Source: Brachynemurus nebulosus
Taxonomy: Eukaryota; Arthropoda; Insecta; Neuroptera; Myrmeleontidae
NCBI GenBank assembly: GCA_035578155.1
Contig: JAPWDM010000022.1
Coordinates: 6,648,783-6,712,782, forward strand
DNA length: 64,000 nt
Direction: 5' to 3'
Position 1 is the first letter of the stretch; each line of letters opens with the position of its first letter. Under the pieces are notes generated by a model, which was not told the DNA's origin, made no database searches, and saw nothing but the letters and a program-made list of their open reading frames with translations. The position numbers were made by a program, and so were the translations under genes. Shown piece after piece: positions 41,608 to 53,045 of this stretch.

Positions 41608-42172
41608 ATCATTGATTTTATAACAATGCGTCGCGCGAACGACGTCGCAGGTACAGCTAGTATTTAAATAATTTTATGACAAATATTATCTAACACAAAT
41701 TTTATAATAAACAGTAACTACCTACTGCTAATAATATTATTGAAAGAAAAAAAAAGCGGCGACTCAGTACAATTACTTCATTCAGTAAATATTTCTGTTT
41801 GTTTTTGGTAAACGTACCTAAATAGGCCAAGATAACTATAAGATTGTTTCGAAATCGGATAACATGTTTTATTTTAGGAATAAAATTTATTCATTAGAAA
41901 AAATATTTCATCCACTTTCATATCCCGTTACAAAAAATTCATAAAAACAATTAATTGTACGGAACACTGTTAGCGCAAGTACAACATGCATTTGACGAAT
42001 TGTTTTTATACGGAAAAATACTTATAATTTTAATTATATAATGGTTTTAATTTTATGGTTCTAATTGAGGAATTTGGTGGAAAAATGAAAATTTTTTTTT
42101 CCATGAAATTGATTTTCTAATTTTTTAGCACGAATATGGGATCGATGAGGACTTTTGACATTTTAATTATAA

Positions 42173-43030
42173 TACCGTAAAACCGTCTAGACCCGGACAG
42201 GGGGTCTAGACCTGGACACTTTGCACCAATCTTCAAATTAAATAATTTCTACATTAACCTGCAACAATAAGCATTTGTTTTTGACGTCATTAGAGAGAGA
42301 AAAATATCCTCTAAACAGCTGTACCAATAAAAACTACGGATTTCAATATTTACAATCCCATTTTACAGGATTACTATCCTACAGTTTTTCAAAGTAATAA
42401 AATGTGTGTCTAACTTAGACATGTAATTTTCGTCATAATTGTTATATTGTTTTAGTTTTGACATGTAAGTGTTCAGAATTTTATCGCGCATCATTTAATG
42501 ATGTTTGAAGTTATATTCGATGTATATATAAAAAAAATACATGCTATATATGTATATCCGTTTAGACCCGGACACATCAGTTTATTACACTATGGCCGCG
42601 ATTCGCACCAGTTGTAACTCCCACTGTCCATACGTTAATATTCCCCCCAGAATTACGCGGTTTATGCCTCCTTCTGGTATCATATCGTATGTTTACTTTA
42701 TAGAGAGGCATACTATGCGTAGCCCCCTCTCCCTTAGAACACTGTCCTAAACCCGACGGGAGAGGTTAGTTTACATATTATTACATTATTTAAGTAAGTG
42801 TGCGGGTCAAGACGGATTTGGGGTGTATATGGAGACACTTACTAATTATTATTATTTTTATTTTTATTTTTACTTATAATGCAACAAATGGGTCAGGGAT
42901 ATAACAAATAATATACGCTCTTTCTAATGGTAATACTTTTATTGGCGATATCTATGAAGGAAATATGTATAAACATAAAACTATACCAAAAAATGTAAAA
43001 ACGTGTCCGAGTCTAGACGGTTTTACGGTA
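42173..43030. mobile_element. 858-bp element with TACCGTAAAACCGTCTAGAC termini
   Basis: The terminal repeats match over 27 bp with one difference (TACCGTAAAACCGTCTAGAC, then YCGGACA). 'gtctagacc.ggaca' recurs inside (about 42209 and 42555), as expected for subterminal binding repeats. No transposase and no clear target duplication. Superfamily not assigned. Confidence 0.8.
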
Positions 43031-43279
43031 GTCTATTTAAGATTTATACCAATTTTCAGCTCTATGCGAATTTTTCCGAAGTTATATGTTTTAATGTTTA
43101 TTTTGACTGGGGTATATTAGGCATATATTGAACTATAAAAAAAATTATCTTTGATAAAAATTTAAAAATGACGACATTGGAGCGATTCTCTCAAAGTATA
43201 TTGAATTTCCGCGGTACGCAATGTAGGCCGTGCAAATTTGAATCTGGTCAAAATAAAAAATATCGCCTTAATTTACATA

Positions 43280-43801
43280 CAGTTAGTAACAAAAGTATTT
43301 GGACAAAATTTTGAGAAAATACTTTTTTTAGATTTATATCTTAAATATTACTACTGACGTTATTAATTATGTATTAAAATAAATGCTGCTATTTATCTTA
43401 TACCTTTATACTAAAATGATGAAGAGACTGAATCTTGCCTTTATTTTTATTTATATAAAATATATAAATGATATTTATTACATTTTAAATTGCATTTAAA
43501 AACCAGGAATCAAATCTAAGTCCGTAAAAACTTCTACTACTTTGAATCATAAGAGCTCACCGAATTTCGAGTTTATCCTCCAAGCTGTTTCCGATATACC
43601 GTCCTTATCAAAACATCATAGAACACCTTAGTAAAAATAACCAACTGAATAATTCTTCAATTTGTCGTTTTAATATAAATGTATTTAACATACATTATTA
43701 CGTTTATTTTAATATTATAACTCATAACACCAATAACAGTTTCCAAGAAAAATTACAATTTTTTTCCTAATTGTTGTCCAAATACTTTTGTTGCTAACTG
43801 T
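43280..43801. mobile_element. 522-bp Tc1/mariner-type miniature element
   Basis: Left CAGTTAGTAACAAAAGTATT and inverted right CAGTTAGCAACAAAAGTATT, both continuing TGGACA, one difference in 26. TA duplications at 43278-43279 and 43802-43803. The AAAAGTATTTGGACA phrase is typical of Tc1-like inverted repeats. No transposase left. Confidence 0.88.
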
Positions 43802-44528
43802 AGTTATGGCTAGTGAAATACCGACGGGATTTTCGATAACTTAACTCAAAATTTTTTATAAACAAATGATTGCTCTTTTTCTTAGATTGTTCTAAGATCG
43901 TTAATTAAAAGCATCTTAAAAGAATACCGCTTTTTAACTAAAAAAAAAAAAAAAAAATTGCTGAGTGTGCTTAAGACCAGACGACTGAAGTAAAAACTTC
44001 TGTAGCGATCTCGTAACTGATTCGAAGTATCATAAATATAATCCAGAGATAAGACCTTATTGAACGGGTCGCGGATATAGATGGACGTGCAAAGCCAGTA
44101 ACAAAAATGTGGAAAACAAATAATAATAAATTATTTTCAAACCGAGTTCAAAATTAAGTGTCATCAGATTAGAACGAGAATCGATGACCAGAATTGTCTA
44201 TATAGAGGAATCTATATTAGAAGGTTGGCTTTGAAATAAAGCAAATACAAAATATATTGGATATCAATTAAGTGTATATTAAATGTAATTTCAATAGTTT
44301 TAATTTTAAATTTTATATTGATTTATTTTGGTTTCCATGGTTTTGTTGAATTTTAGTAGTCTAAAAAGAAGAGAAATTAATTGATAAGTAACAATAATGA
44401 AAGTAAAGTTATATTAACTTAATTATAAGTTATATTAACTTAACAAATGTTAATTGCATATAAATATGTATGTGAAATACATAATTATATGTATTATTAT
44501 TAAAGGAAAATATCGCGGAAAATAAATA
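43802..44528. other. Non-coding, no gene recognised
   Basis: AT-rich with a poly-A near 43940. Nothing recognised. Confidence 0.4.
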
Positions 44529-45039
44529 ATCACGAGCCATATTTCATTCGTGCCCATAAGCGCTTTAAAGGGGTAAAACTCACCCTTGAAAATTAGAGTT
44601 TCTTCAATTTTCTTAAATATCTTGGAAATAGTAAGAGCATTGGTAGGGAATCTTTATATATTTGTAAATGGCACTTTAAGATCTTTATTATGATACTAAA
44701 ATCATTGGGGTTTCACTCCCCACCCGAACCCCTAATTTTAACAGGTATTTTTTGGTAAAGAGGAGGCTGTTATGTGTTAATAAATGAATTTTTAATTAAT
44801 ATATTTTACACCACACCAGTTTTAAAATTTTAACTTTTTAATTTAATAATGAGTAAAAATATGGTCAAAGAGTCTCGTATTTTAGTAATGAATTGTTACA
44901 AACTTACGATATACTTTAAAATACATAATTTAGAAAGAAACTATACAAATCTTATTTACTTATTTATTTTTATCTATACAGTTATCAATATTTTAACCTC
45001 TGGATGTCTATGGATTTCGACACTGGAAACAATTCAACA

Positions 45040-45400
45040 GATTATTTTCGGATAATGTAATTTTAAATGAGTATGATGTCGATATACATCGCCATAAAAA
45101 TATTCCTAAACTTCAGTCTCTAGCTCACAATCAGTTTTCGTCGCCTCGTTTTCAAAATTTGTTCAAGTATGGATGGTGTAAAAGTGAATATATTGACCAA
45201 CGACCAGAAAGTTTTGAAAACTCTGTAACATGTTCCTTTTTCAAAGAAGAAAGAGATGCACCAAAGTGTAGTGTATGTGGTAAACCGGTTTTTATAAGAT
45301 GTGCTTGGTGTGGAGAGTATTTTGTTTTGAAGATTTTCATGACCAATATTATTATTGTGTAAATAACAAACTTTAAATTATTGACAATTGTATAAATAAA
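45040..45400 (+). pseudogene. Cys-rich C-terminal ORF fragment in a foldback loop
   Basis: The frame upstream of and through 45159 reads HRHKNIPKLQSLAHNQFSS, LFKYGWCKSEYIDQRPESF, CSFFKEERDAPKCSVCGKPV and FIRCAWCGEYF. After a one-base shift near 45322 the expected CFEDFHDQYYYC appears. Zinc-ligand-like pairs C-x2-C-x7-C-x2-C followed (after the shift) by C/H residues suggest a small metal-binding domain at the end of a transposon-type protein. I do not recognise the protein. It has no start in the loop, so it is a captured 3' fragment, now frameshifted. Confidence 0.55.
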
Positions 45401-45824
45401 TGAAAACAAATAAATAAGTAAATAAGATTTGCATAGATATCAGTAAAGCATCGGGGGGGGGGGGGGTAGTGTATTTTTTCCTTCTAAATTATGTACTTTA
45501 AAGTATATCGCAAGTTTATAACAATTCATTACCAAAAAATACGAGATTCTTTGACCATATTTTTGCTTATTATTAAATCAGAAAGTTAAATTTGTTCCCA
45601 AGTTAATATTAGCAATGGGTGTATTTTTACAACAAGAAATAAATTGATGTGATGTAAAACACATTAATTAAAACTTCTTTTATTTACACATAACAGCCTC
45701 CTCTTTTACCAAAAAATACCTGATAAAATTAGGGGTTGAAAGCGGGGGATGAAACCCCAATGATTATATAACTTTAATTTTGGCATCATAATAAAGATCT
45801 TAAAGTGCCACTTACAAAAATATA

Positions 45825-46536
45825 CAGGGTGTTAGTGAATAAGTGCGAAATATTTTAATGGGTGATTGCTGAGGTTTTTTTATGTAAAAAAGTTCAAATC
45901 AATCCATGTCCGAAAACGCTTAGTTTCCAAGATACAGAGTGTTCAGTTTCTCGTCTTTTTTAAATATTTTCTTAAATATTTCAAAAACGTTTTGAGATGT
46001 TCACTAAAATTTGGGATACGCTACGACAGGATAAATACTCATATTCTGAAGTAGACGGAATATTTCCATTCAAACCAGTGGCGTCCGTACCGCCATATGA
46101 TGATATATTTTTGAAGAAAAAAAAGGGACGCCAATGATTTTTTCCAATTTGAAAATTTTTTTTTAAATGTTCTATAAATTGTTGACAAAAATTACCTCTT
46201 AGTATTTTGTCTTTCATGTGTCAGTTTTCAAGATAAAAAGCAATTTTCATTTACTGTTCTTACTAGAAAATCGGCTTAGGTTCTCGTATTAACTGCTGAG
46301 GTCATTTTATGAAAATGTCTTACCAGAAAAAGGTGAAGACGCTTCATTTCTACAGTATGACCACATAATTTGTTTTTAATTTAATATAGAAAAATATTTT
46401 TAAAAAACAAGAAACGGGACACTCTGTATCTTGGAAACTAAGCGTTTTCGGACCTCGGTTTATATAAACTTTTTTACATAAAAAAACCTCAGCAATCACC
46501 CATTAAAATTTTTCGCACTTATTCACTAACACCCTG
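45825..46536. mobile_element. 712-bp foldback element nested in an arm
   Basis: The ends CAGGGTGTTAGTGAATAAGT are identical and the arms extend about 130 bp ('gggtgattgctgagg', 'tccgaaaacgcttagtttcc', 'aagatacagagtgt'), with only a few differences. Flanked by TATA on both sides (45821-45824, 46537-46540), consistent with a TATA or TA target duplication. Removing one TATA and the element restores the pairing of the outer foldback's right arm. Confidence 0.9.
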
Positions 46537-46795
46537 TATAGTTTGCCTAAAAATGCTCTTACCATTTTAAGGATATTTAAGAAAATTGAAAAAAAGTTAA
46601 ATTTTCAGGGGTGAGTTTCACCCCCTTAAAGCGCTTATGGGCATGAACGAAATATGGCTCATGATTAGTTTTAATAAGATCTACAATCCACCAAAATTTC
46701 AAAAATTTCTGAGTGATAGTGTTGGATATCTTTCCTTGTAAGCTGACTTTAATACAAGTTTAAATAATACAAAATAATGTTGTGGACAAATTAAA

Positions 46796-48475
46796 TACCG
46801 TAGCGTGGGATGAATCGGGACAGGCGGGTGAATAGGGACGAAACGAAAAATATGATTCATGAACTTAATTTAAAAATACTAAATGTAAATGTGAACATAT
46901 ATCTTACTTAAATTATAGTATAATCACTATTCTTTCGGGTAACAATAGTGACTAAGCTTGAAGTTGAATAAGAAACAATAAAAATTGAGTTTAGATTGAC
47001 GTCTTCAAACAGTACTATTTTTTGTTCCTTAAAACTTTATCTTAAAATTATTTATTTCGGTGCTCTTATAAATAAATTGTTGTTTAAGGTAGTTACCTTG
47101 TGACATGCTAGTAGAAAAAATTGCAAACTAAAATTACTTTATATCATTATTGTCTGTATTAGTGGATAGATGTTGATACGTACTAGTTTTCATACCAACA
47201 TGTATATGCATACTTTCAAACAGCCTGTGTAGACACACTTATACTATCAAAGTTTTTTATTATAAGTACTCTGGCAGTATTGTCATTTACCCAACAAACA
47301 TATTAAGTGGTATGTATATGCGTTTGGAGCGCTTTATTTTTTCACCTGTACAAGATAGACAAGTGCTCTCGCGGACTTTTTTTTGTAGAGAATTCGATTC
47401 TCTACAAAAATGGTTTTAACTCTTTTTAATGTATCTATCCCTGTTCTCGCTACGTAAGCGGTGAAAGGTCAAAAAACGCTATTCATGAATTTTCAATATT
47501 GTTTAACCAATATAAAAACAAAAAAACATTTCCGTGAGTTAACATTTTACACAAATGTTCTCCTCGGCAATCCCTACAAGAATCTCTTTTTAAAAAAATT
47601 TTGTATCTATTCTAATATTAATGTTTAGTGAGATAGGGCTTAAAATTAGTGCTACTGGACTATTAATACGTATATAATTTTCAATACATAATAGTATTTT
47701 GTGTGACATACATATATACTGTATACAAGTAAATACGAATAAACCAGTTATTTAATATACAGGGTTGCCAGACTGCTTCGGTCCAGTTGCTTGAAATTTC
47801 TCTGATGATATCTTCAATTCAAAACGATCAACAAATAAAACAATTTTTTCTTTACATTCAGAACTTATTAGTCTTTCTTTCCCTAGTTTTTTATTGAATT
47901 TTGTCGAGTCATTATATTGTTAAATACAAAATAAGGGTACGTAGTCAGAATTTTGAGATTTAATACATGGAGTAGATACAAACTTTAACCCTAATTATCT
48001 TAACTCAGAAGCAATCAATCTTTTCCAAATTACGAGGACAATCAGATTTAGTATTCTTCTTTATAATATTAAAATTTGAAACTATTCTTTCGAAAAGCAG
48101 ACTTTTAATTGTTTTTATTTTTTTAAGAGGAAATTGAGAGGATTTGAGGTTTAGGCTAAGTTGGAAGTTAATAGGGACGGAAAAGGTGTGAATACGGACA
48201 CAGTATAGGTTAATAGGTATAGGTGATTTTTTCGTGCAACGATGCTGCTCACGACGCTCGATTGTGAGTAAAATTTGAAGTTACTGCCGTGAGTAAACGT
48301 GAACGTGAGTTAATTTTTATTGGAGTGAATTTTCGTGATTGTTAGAATGTATTGCCACTTACGAAAAAAATTTTTTACTATTTTATATTGCTTTCTAGTT
48401 GATTCTATATCTTGTAAAAATGTTATAATTATTTTCAAACATTCATTTTTCACATTTTTTCAGAAATTCGTTTTT
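46796..48475. other. Non-coding; possible left end of a TACCGTAG element
   Basis: Starts TACCGTAGCGTGGGATGAAT and has several 'gaatagggac'/'aatagggacgg' phrases (46830, 48170). Its end resembles the inverted sequence at 52640 (TACCGTAGACCGGGGTGAAT). A hairpin with 14-base arms (TTTTTGTAGAGAAT) lies at 47390-47420. No gene recognised. Confidence 0.4.
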
Positions 48476-49719
48476 ACAAATTACTAAAGTAGAAGAGCTG
48501 TACGGGTCCTATTGTATCCATTTTACGGTACTACACATTCCGAACTGATGAATCATCAAACTGTATCGATGTGCAAACCTTGACCTTTGACCTGACACGT
48601 ACCGAGTACATGTATGAAAATTTGTTGTTGATATTTGACCCCCACTCTCGCTCATACTGTTGGCCTTGAAGTTCCTAAGAGATGAGTCATCACGTCAACA
48701 ACCAAATTAATTAAATTTAACCCATTATGCGTCATCACAATTTGGTCATCACGATTTTGATTTATGTTAACTCATTACCCGCCAGCACTAACATAGTTTT
48801 TGAATGCAAACCTAACGTGGGATTACCCTGACTCGGGGTGGCCCCAAACTTTTGACACCGTACTGTATTTAAATTTTTGGTAGACTGCCGTGTCAAAAGT
48901 GCGGACCCCCCCCCCCCCTGACTAAAAAGGTATCCTATCATTTTTTGAAGCGTTCTGTGCTTATTTTGTGTGTACGTGCAAACCTTGGCTTTTGACTCCA
49001 ACACCCGCTTGCCTTAATTGCGTCATCTTAAACGAAAAGTACATTACCACGTCAAAAATGTGGGGAATACCCTAACCAAAGGGGGTGGCTCAAATTTTTG
49101 ACACCGTACTGTACTTAAATTTTTGGTACACTTCTGTGTCAAAAGTGTGGACCCCCCTGACCAAAAAGGTGTCCGATCACTTTTTAAAGCGTACTGTGCT
49201 TATTTTGTGTGTACGTGCAAACCTTCACCTTTAAACTCCCTTAATTGTGTCATCTTAAACGAAAATCGGGAGGTCGCTAAATTTCGTGGGGGGCACTGTA
49301 CCCAGCGCTAGATTTTAAACCGGAATCATGCTTTTAAAATAAGACCCCAGGGTCCAGTCTCCAGATTTCTGACCGCTACTGTACTGCCGAAAATCGGATG
49401 TCGACTGTACTTCAGGGGGGATTTTTGTGTATATTTAACCTTGGAAAATCTTCTTAGTTTCATAAATTTTTATCAGTTTTAAAATAAACAAACAACCAAT
49501 ATCTAAATGTTTGTTTTAGCTGAATGTTTATTTTAGCAGACCTTGAAAGCAGACTGTAAAACATCATTTAAGAATTTGAGTATAACACAAAACTATTTCC
49601 AGGATAATTTATAAATCAAATGAAAATTATCTTAATACCTACACACCTGTATATTATGTATACACTCTGTATATTAATAATAATATGTATTTTATGTAGC
49701 ATTATTCTATTTCTTATTT

Positions 49720-49885
49720 ATGATTAGATTGAACCGCCACAGTGTAAGTGTTTATTACCTGAGTATTGTGATAGGTGTCGAAACGAAAAACGAATTTGCA
49801 TGTGTTGTAAACGATGTATGATGCTATGTTTGCAATTATATAAACTGCCCCACATGTAAAAGCCGCTGCAATTGCAAATAATTTA
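49720..49885 (+). pseudogene. Frameshifted copy of the Cys-rich ORF
   Basis: Reads PPQCKCLLPEYCDRCRNEKR, ICMCCKRCMML, then after a frameshift CNYINCPTCKSRCNCK and stop. It is the inverted partner of the intact ORF at 50303-50070; both read toward the centre of the inner palindrome near 49970. Confidence 0.65.
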
Positions 49886-50260
49886 GTAAAATCGATCATC
49901 TGATTGTCACATAACAGGTATTAACCAATTCCACGGTTGCCAAAACCATCATTAGCACTTATTTATAACGCAATGATCAGCGATGTAATGAGGCATAATG
50001 TATATTTTGAGTAACAGTGGAATTGGTCAATACCTATTATATGGCAATCAGGTGATTGATTTCACTAAATTATTTGCAATTGCAGCGGTTTTTACATGTG
50101 CTACAATTTATATAATTGCAAACACAGTTTGGAAATGGCATCATATATCGCTTACGACATATGCAAATTCGTTTTTCGTTTCGACACCTATCACAATACT
50201 CGTAGAAGGAACATTTACACTGTGGCGGTTGAAATTTACAAATACCACAAATCGGCATGT
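49720..50260. repeat. Inner palindrome with inverted Cys-rich ORFs
   Basis: Left arm 49720-49950 and right arm 49995-50255 pair ('gccacagtgtaa', 'gataggtgtcgaaacgaaaa', 'aactattt.gcaattgcagc' region, 'tggaattggt.aatacct'). Divergence between arms is greater than in the 36.6-kb palindrome. Confidence 0.75.
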
Positions 50261-50303
50261 TGCTGTTCTTGTTGTTGTTTATCTTCTGGAACTTAACCAA
50301 CAA
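50070..50303 (-). CDS. Small Cys-rich protein, function unknown
   Basis: 77 codons from ATG at 50303 to a stop. The first 15 residues are Asn/Lys-rich, then MPICGICKFQPPQCKC, EYCDRCRNEKRICICRK, FPNCVCNYINCSTCKNRCNC and a final Lys. There are many Cys in C-x2-C and C-x-C pairs, metallothionein-like in density but not a metallothionein I recognise; a zinc-knuckle role is equally possible. An inner Met (residue 16) could be the true start. It lies in the loop of the 3.4-kb foldback element. The inverted copy keeps the Cys, the basic run (RNEKR) and the C-terminal CNYINC..TCK..CNCK despite a frameshift. No promoter or poly-A signal was identified. Confidence 0.45.
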   Translation of the reverse strand: MLVKFQKINNNKNSNMPICGICKFQPPQCKCSFYEYCDRCRNEKRICICRKRYMMPFPNCVCNYINCSTCKNRCNCK

Positions 50304-50559
50304 ATGATATCCGGTTAATAATTTAGTTGTACTTATAGTATTTTGACCGAAATCAAACTTTCCAATATTTTATCTAAATTTTATCTAAAATCGATATTAA
50401 ATTCTTCCATGATAAGAGCAGGAAACAGGAACCTCACCAAATTGAGTAATTTAGATATTGCGTTCAACAGACACTGCGAGATGTCACCACCGATTCATTG
50501 TCTACAGTAAATTGATGCTTCAATAGAATTAATGATAAAGTTGTTCACTTCAACCGCAA

Positions 50560-50970
50560 TCACCCCGCCACAGCCCCACAAACACCATCGCCACCGCCGC
50601 ACAAACACCGCCACCACCGCATAAACACCGCCACTACCACACATACACCACCGCCACCGCTACACAAACACCGCCACCACCGAAAAACACCGTCACCACC
50701 ACACATACACCACCGCCACCGCCACACAAACACCGCCACCGCTACACAACCACCATAACCGCCACATAACCACCACACAACCACCACGCAACCATCAGAC
50801 AACCACCACAACAGCCACATATCCACCACACAACCACCACACAAACACCACAACCGCCACACAACTACCACAACCGCCACATAACCGCCACACAAACACC
50901 ACATAACCACCACAACAGTCACACAACCGAAACACAGCCACCATAGCTGCCACACAACCACCACATTTGT
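50560..50970. repeat. C-rich minisatellite (CCACCACACAA type)
   Basis: Imperfect repeats of 'ccaccacacaa', 'ccgccaccaccg' and 'acaaacaccgcca', almost free of G on the + strand except in CCG. It stands out sharply from the AT-rich surroundings. The long minus-strand open frame (Trp/Val/Gly/Cys-rich) is a by-product of the repeat. Confidence 0.9.
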
Positions 50971-51880
50971 GTATTACGTCACCATCGCTATATAATTTGC
51001 TGAGTCATACTCCAGTTCATACACCTTATCATGGTTAGGGGGCCACACTTTTGACACGGCAGTGTACCAAAAAATTATGTACAGTACGGTGTTAAAAGTT
51101 TGGGGTCACCTCCTTGGGTTAGGTTATTCCCTACATTTTTGACGTGGTAGTGTACCTTTCGTTTAAGATGACGCAATTAAGGCAAGCGGGTGTTGGGGTC
51201 AAAGGCCAAGGTTTGCACGTACACACAAACTAAGCACAGTACGCATCAAAAAGTGATCGGATACCTTTTTAGTCAGGGGGGTCCGCACTTTTGACACGGC
51301 AGTGTACCAAAAATTTAAGTACAGTACGGTGTCAAAAGTTTGGCGCCACCCCCGAGTCAGGGTAATCCCACATTTTTGACGCGGTAGTGTACCCCATCTG
51401 TCAAGTTGTGGCCTAAAATTTAGTCTACGCATGCGTCGTATTCTAAAATTTAGTCTGCGCATGCGTTAGGTTTGCATTCAAAAACTATGTTAGTGCTGGC
51501 GGGTAATGAGTTAACATAAATCAAAATCGTGATGACCAAATTGTGATGACGCATAAAGGGTTAACTTGAATTAATTTGGTTGTTGAGATGATGACTCATC
51601 TCTTAGGAACTTCAAGGCCAACAGTATGAGCGAGTGTGGGGGTCAAATACCAACAACAAATTTTCATACATGTACTCGGTACGTGCCGAGTTAAAGGTCA
51701 AGGTTTACACATCGATACAGTTTGATGACTCATCAGTTCGGAATGTGTAGTACCGTAAAATGGCTACAATAGGACCCTAAGTCACACGCTTTCAAACATC
51801 GTCAAAAGGGTTCAAGTTACTCCGTTTTGCGGTGTGTTAGAACCAGTACAGCTCTTCTATTCACTAAATTCTAAATTGAA

Positions 51881-52484
51881 CTCCTATACCTATAAGATTT
51901 ATGACAGATCACCCTACAACGCAAGGGCACCCACACGCGGGGGAGGTCCTAACTTTAGGGAAAGGATAAAATATAATGTTTATTTTTGATTTTTAATTGT
52001 ATTATGTTTGGGAAAAAAGTTCAAAAAAGGCCCGGCAAGAGGAAGAGGATCTTTTTTTTTTTGCTCGTCAATACTATTTTTGGGAGAAAATGTCGGACCC
52101 AAACAGGGGGCCCGCAGGTTGAATAAGGGGCTCCGAAAACGTTTTGATGAAGTTTCTTTTTTTACTTGAATTTTTAGCAAAAAAAATGTTTAAAAAATTT
52201 TTTTTGTGCCCGGAGCCCTTTTTTTTGCCGACTCTAAGTCTCAGAATTGAAACTTTTTATGACTACTTAAAAGTCGCCCACTTACAAATTTTCATAAGGG
52301 CGCCCTTGCTACGATGTAAATTTCAGTTTACATAGTGTCATTAATCACATAAAAAATTACACAGATTTTTAACACAGTTGTCGCGGTGTTACATAAACTG
52401 TCAAATCCATATTCTGTGGACTGACTATATATACAAATGACCTAAATTCACGTCATTCACGAAAATATATGTGAATGATGTGAG
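51881..52484. other. Non-coding, no gene recognised
   Basis: Contains a block near 51905-52310 with 'aagggcacccac', 'gggggcccgcaggttg' and 'agggcgcccttgc', probably a repeat remnant. No recognisable protein. Confidence 0.4.
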
Positions 52485-52640
52485 TCACCACCGATATTTT
52501 CAAAATTTTTTGGATACTGTGATAAAGTGACCATCCTTGCAAACATTTTTAATATATCAAAGATTAGGTACACATAAAATAAATACAAAATAATACGGTG
52601 TGAAGTCTGAATTCGTGCCTATTCACCCCGGTCTACGGTA
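52485..52640 (-). repeat. Inverted partner of 26009-26165
   Basis: Complement begins TACCGTAGACCGGGGTGAAT and matches 26009-26165 at high identity. It may be the right end of an element whose left end is at 46796. Confidence 0.75.
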
Positions 52641-53045
52641 ATTAGAGCAAAATAAAATATTAGGCACTTAGGAATGGTTAATTAATCATTAGCTTTTACT
52701 TTACCTTACAATCAATACAAACTTTGACAATCCTCGACAGCCAAAGCATTAGCCTTTTCACTTTTCAGCCATTACAGATTTCATTACACTCTCGCATTAT
52801 ACAATCTCATGCAGAGTTACTCTCGTTATGGGAGTTTTCAGTTAAAAAAATGTAAGATTGTAATTTGAATAGTTTCATTATCGTCAATGCTAAATTGTAG
52901 TTCCGAACAAAAGCTTTAAGAATTTAAAATTTGAATCAAATGATGAAATGAGTATAGTTATACATCGGGAGCTTTCCAGCGAGAAAAAATGTCGAGTAAA
53001 GTCAACATTTATTTGGTACAGGTGCTTTTCAACAAGCGTGTGTTA

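Larger units (their letters stand above)
44529..46664. mobile_element. Foldback element with long arms, carrying an ORF in the loop
   Basis: The left arm (44529-44945) and the inverted right arm (45472-45824 plus 46537-46664) share 'gagccatatttc.ttc.tgc', 'cccataagcgcttta', 'gcactttaagatctttatta', 'aaagaggaggctgttatgtg', 'aaaaatatggtcaaaga.tc' and 'cgatatactttaaa'. The right arm is split by the smaller element 45825-46536. The loop (44946-45471) holds a cysteine-rich ORF fragment and a 13-base G run at about 45454. Arms of about 415 bp make this a large hairpin-forming structure. Confidence 0.82.
48476..51880. mobile_element. 3.4-kb foldback structure with tandemly repeated arms
   Basis: The left arm (48476-about 49160) and the inverted right arm (about 51030-51880) share 'agtagaagagctgtac'/'atagaagagctgtac', 'gtaccgagtacatgtatgaa', 'ggccttgaagttcctaagag', 'atgagtcatc', 'acatagtttttgaatgcaaa' and 'cttgccttaattgcgtcatc'. 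Each arm is made of units of about 240 bp ('caccgtactgta', 'gtgtcaaaagtg', 'ccctgac.aaaaaggt'), repeated directly at 48808 and 49052. The right arm has an extra 85-bp block near 51785-51840 and a 'cgcatgcg.agactaaattt' doublet at about 51413-51467. Long arms built of direct repeats around a loop are the layout of FB-type elements. Confidence 0.78.

Noticed and set aside
45981..46217. Open frames inside the nested foldback
   Set aside because: They follow from the inverted-repeat sequence and show no family motif.
49714..49899. Minus-strand frame with hydrophobic stretch opposite the Cys-rich pseudogene
   Set aside because: Antisense shadow; the conserved Cys pattern is on the other strand in both arms.
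50560..50964. 134-codon minus-strand frame rich in Trp, Val, Gly and Cys
   Set aside because: By-product of the C-rich minisatellite; no start context or protein features.
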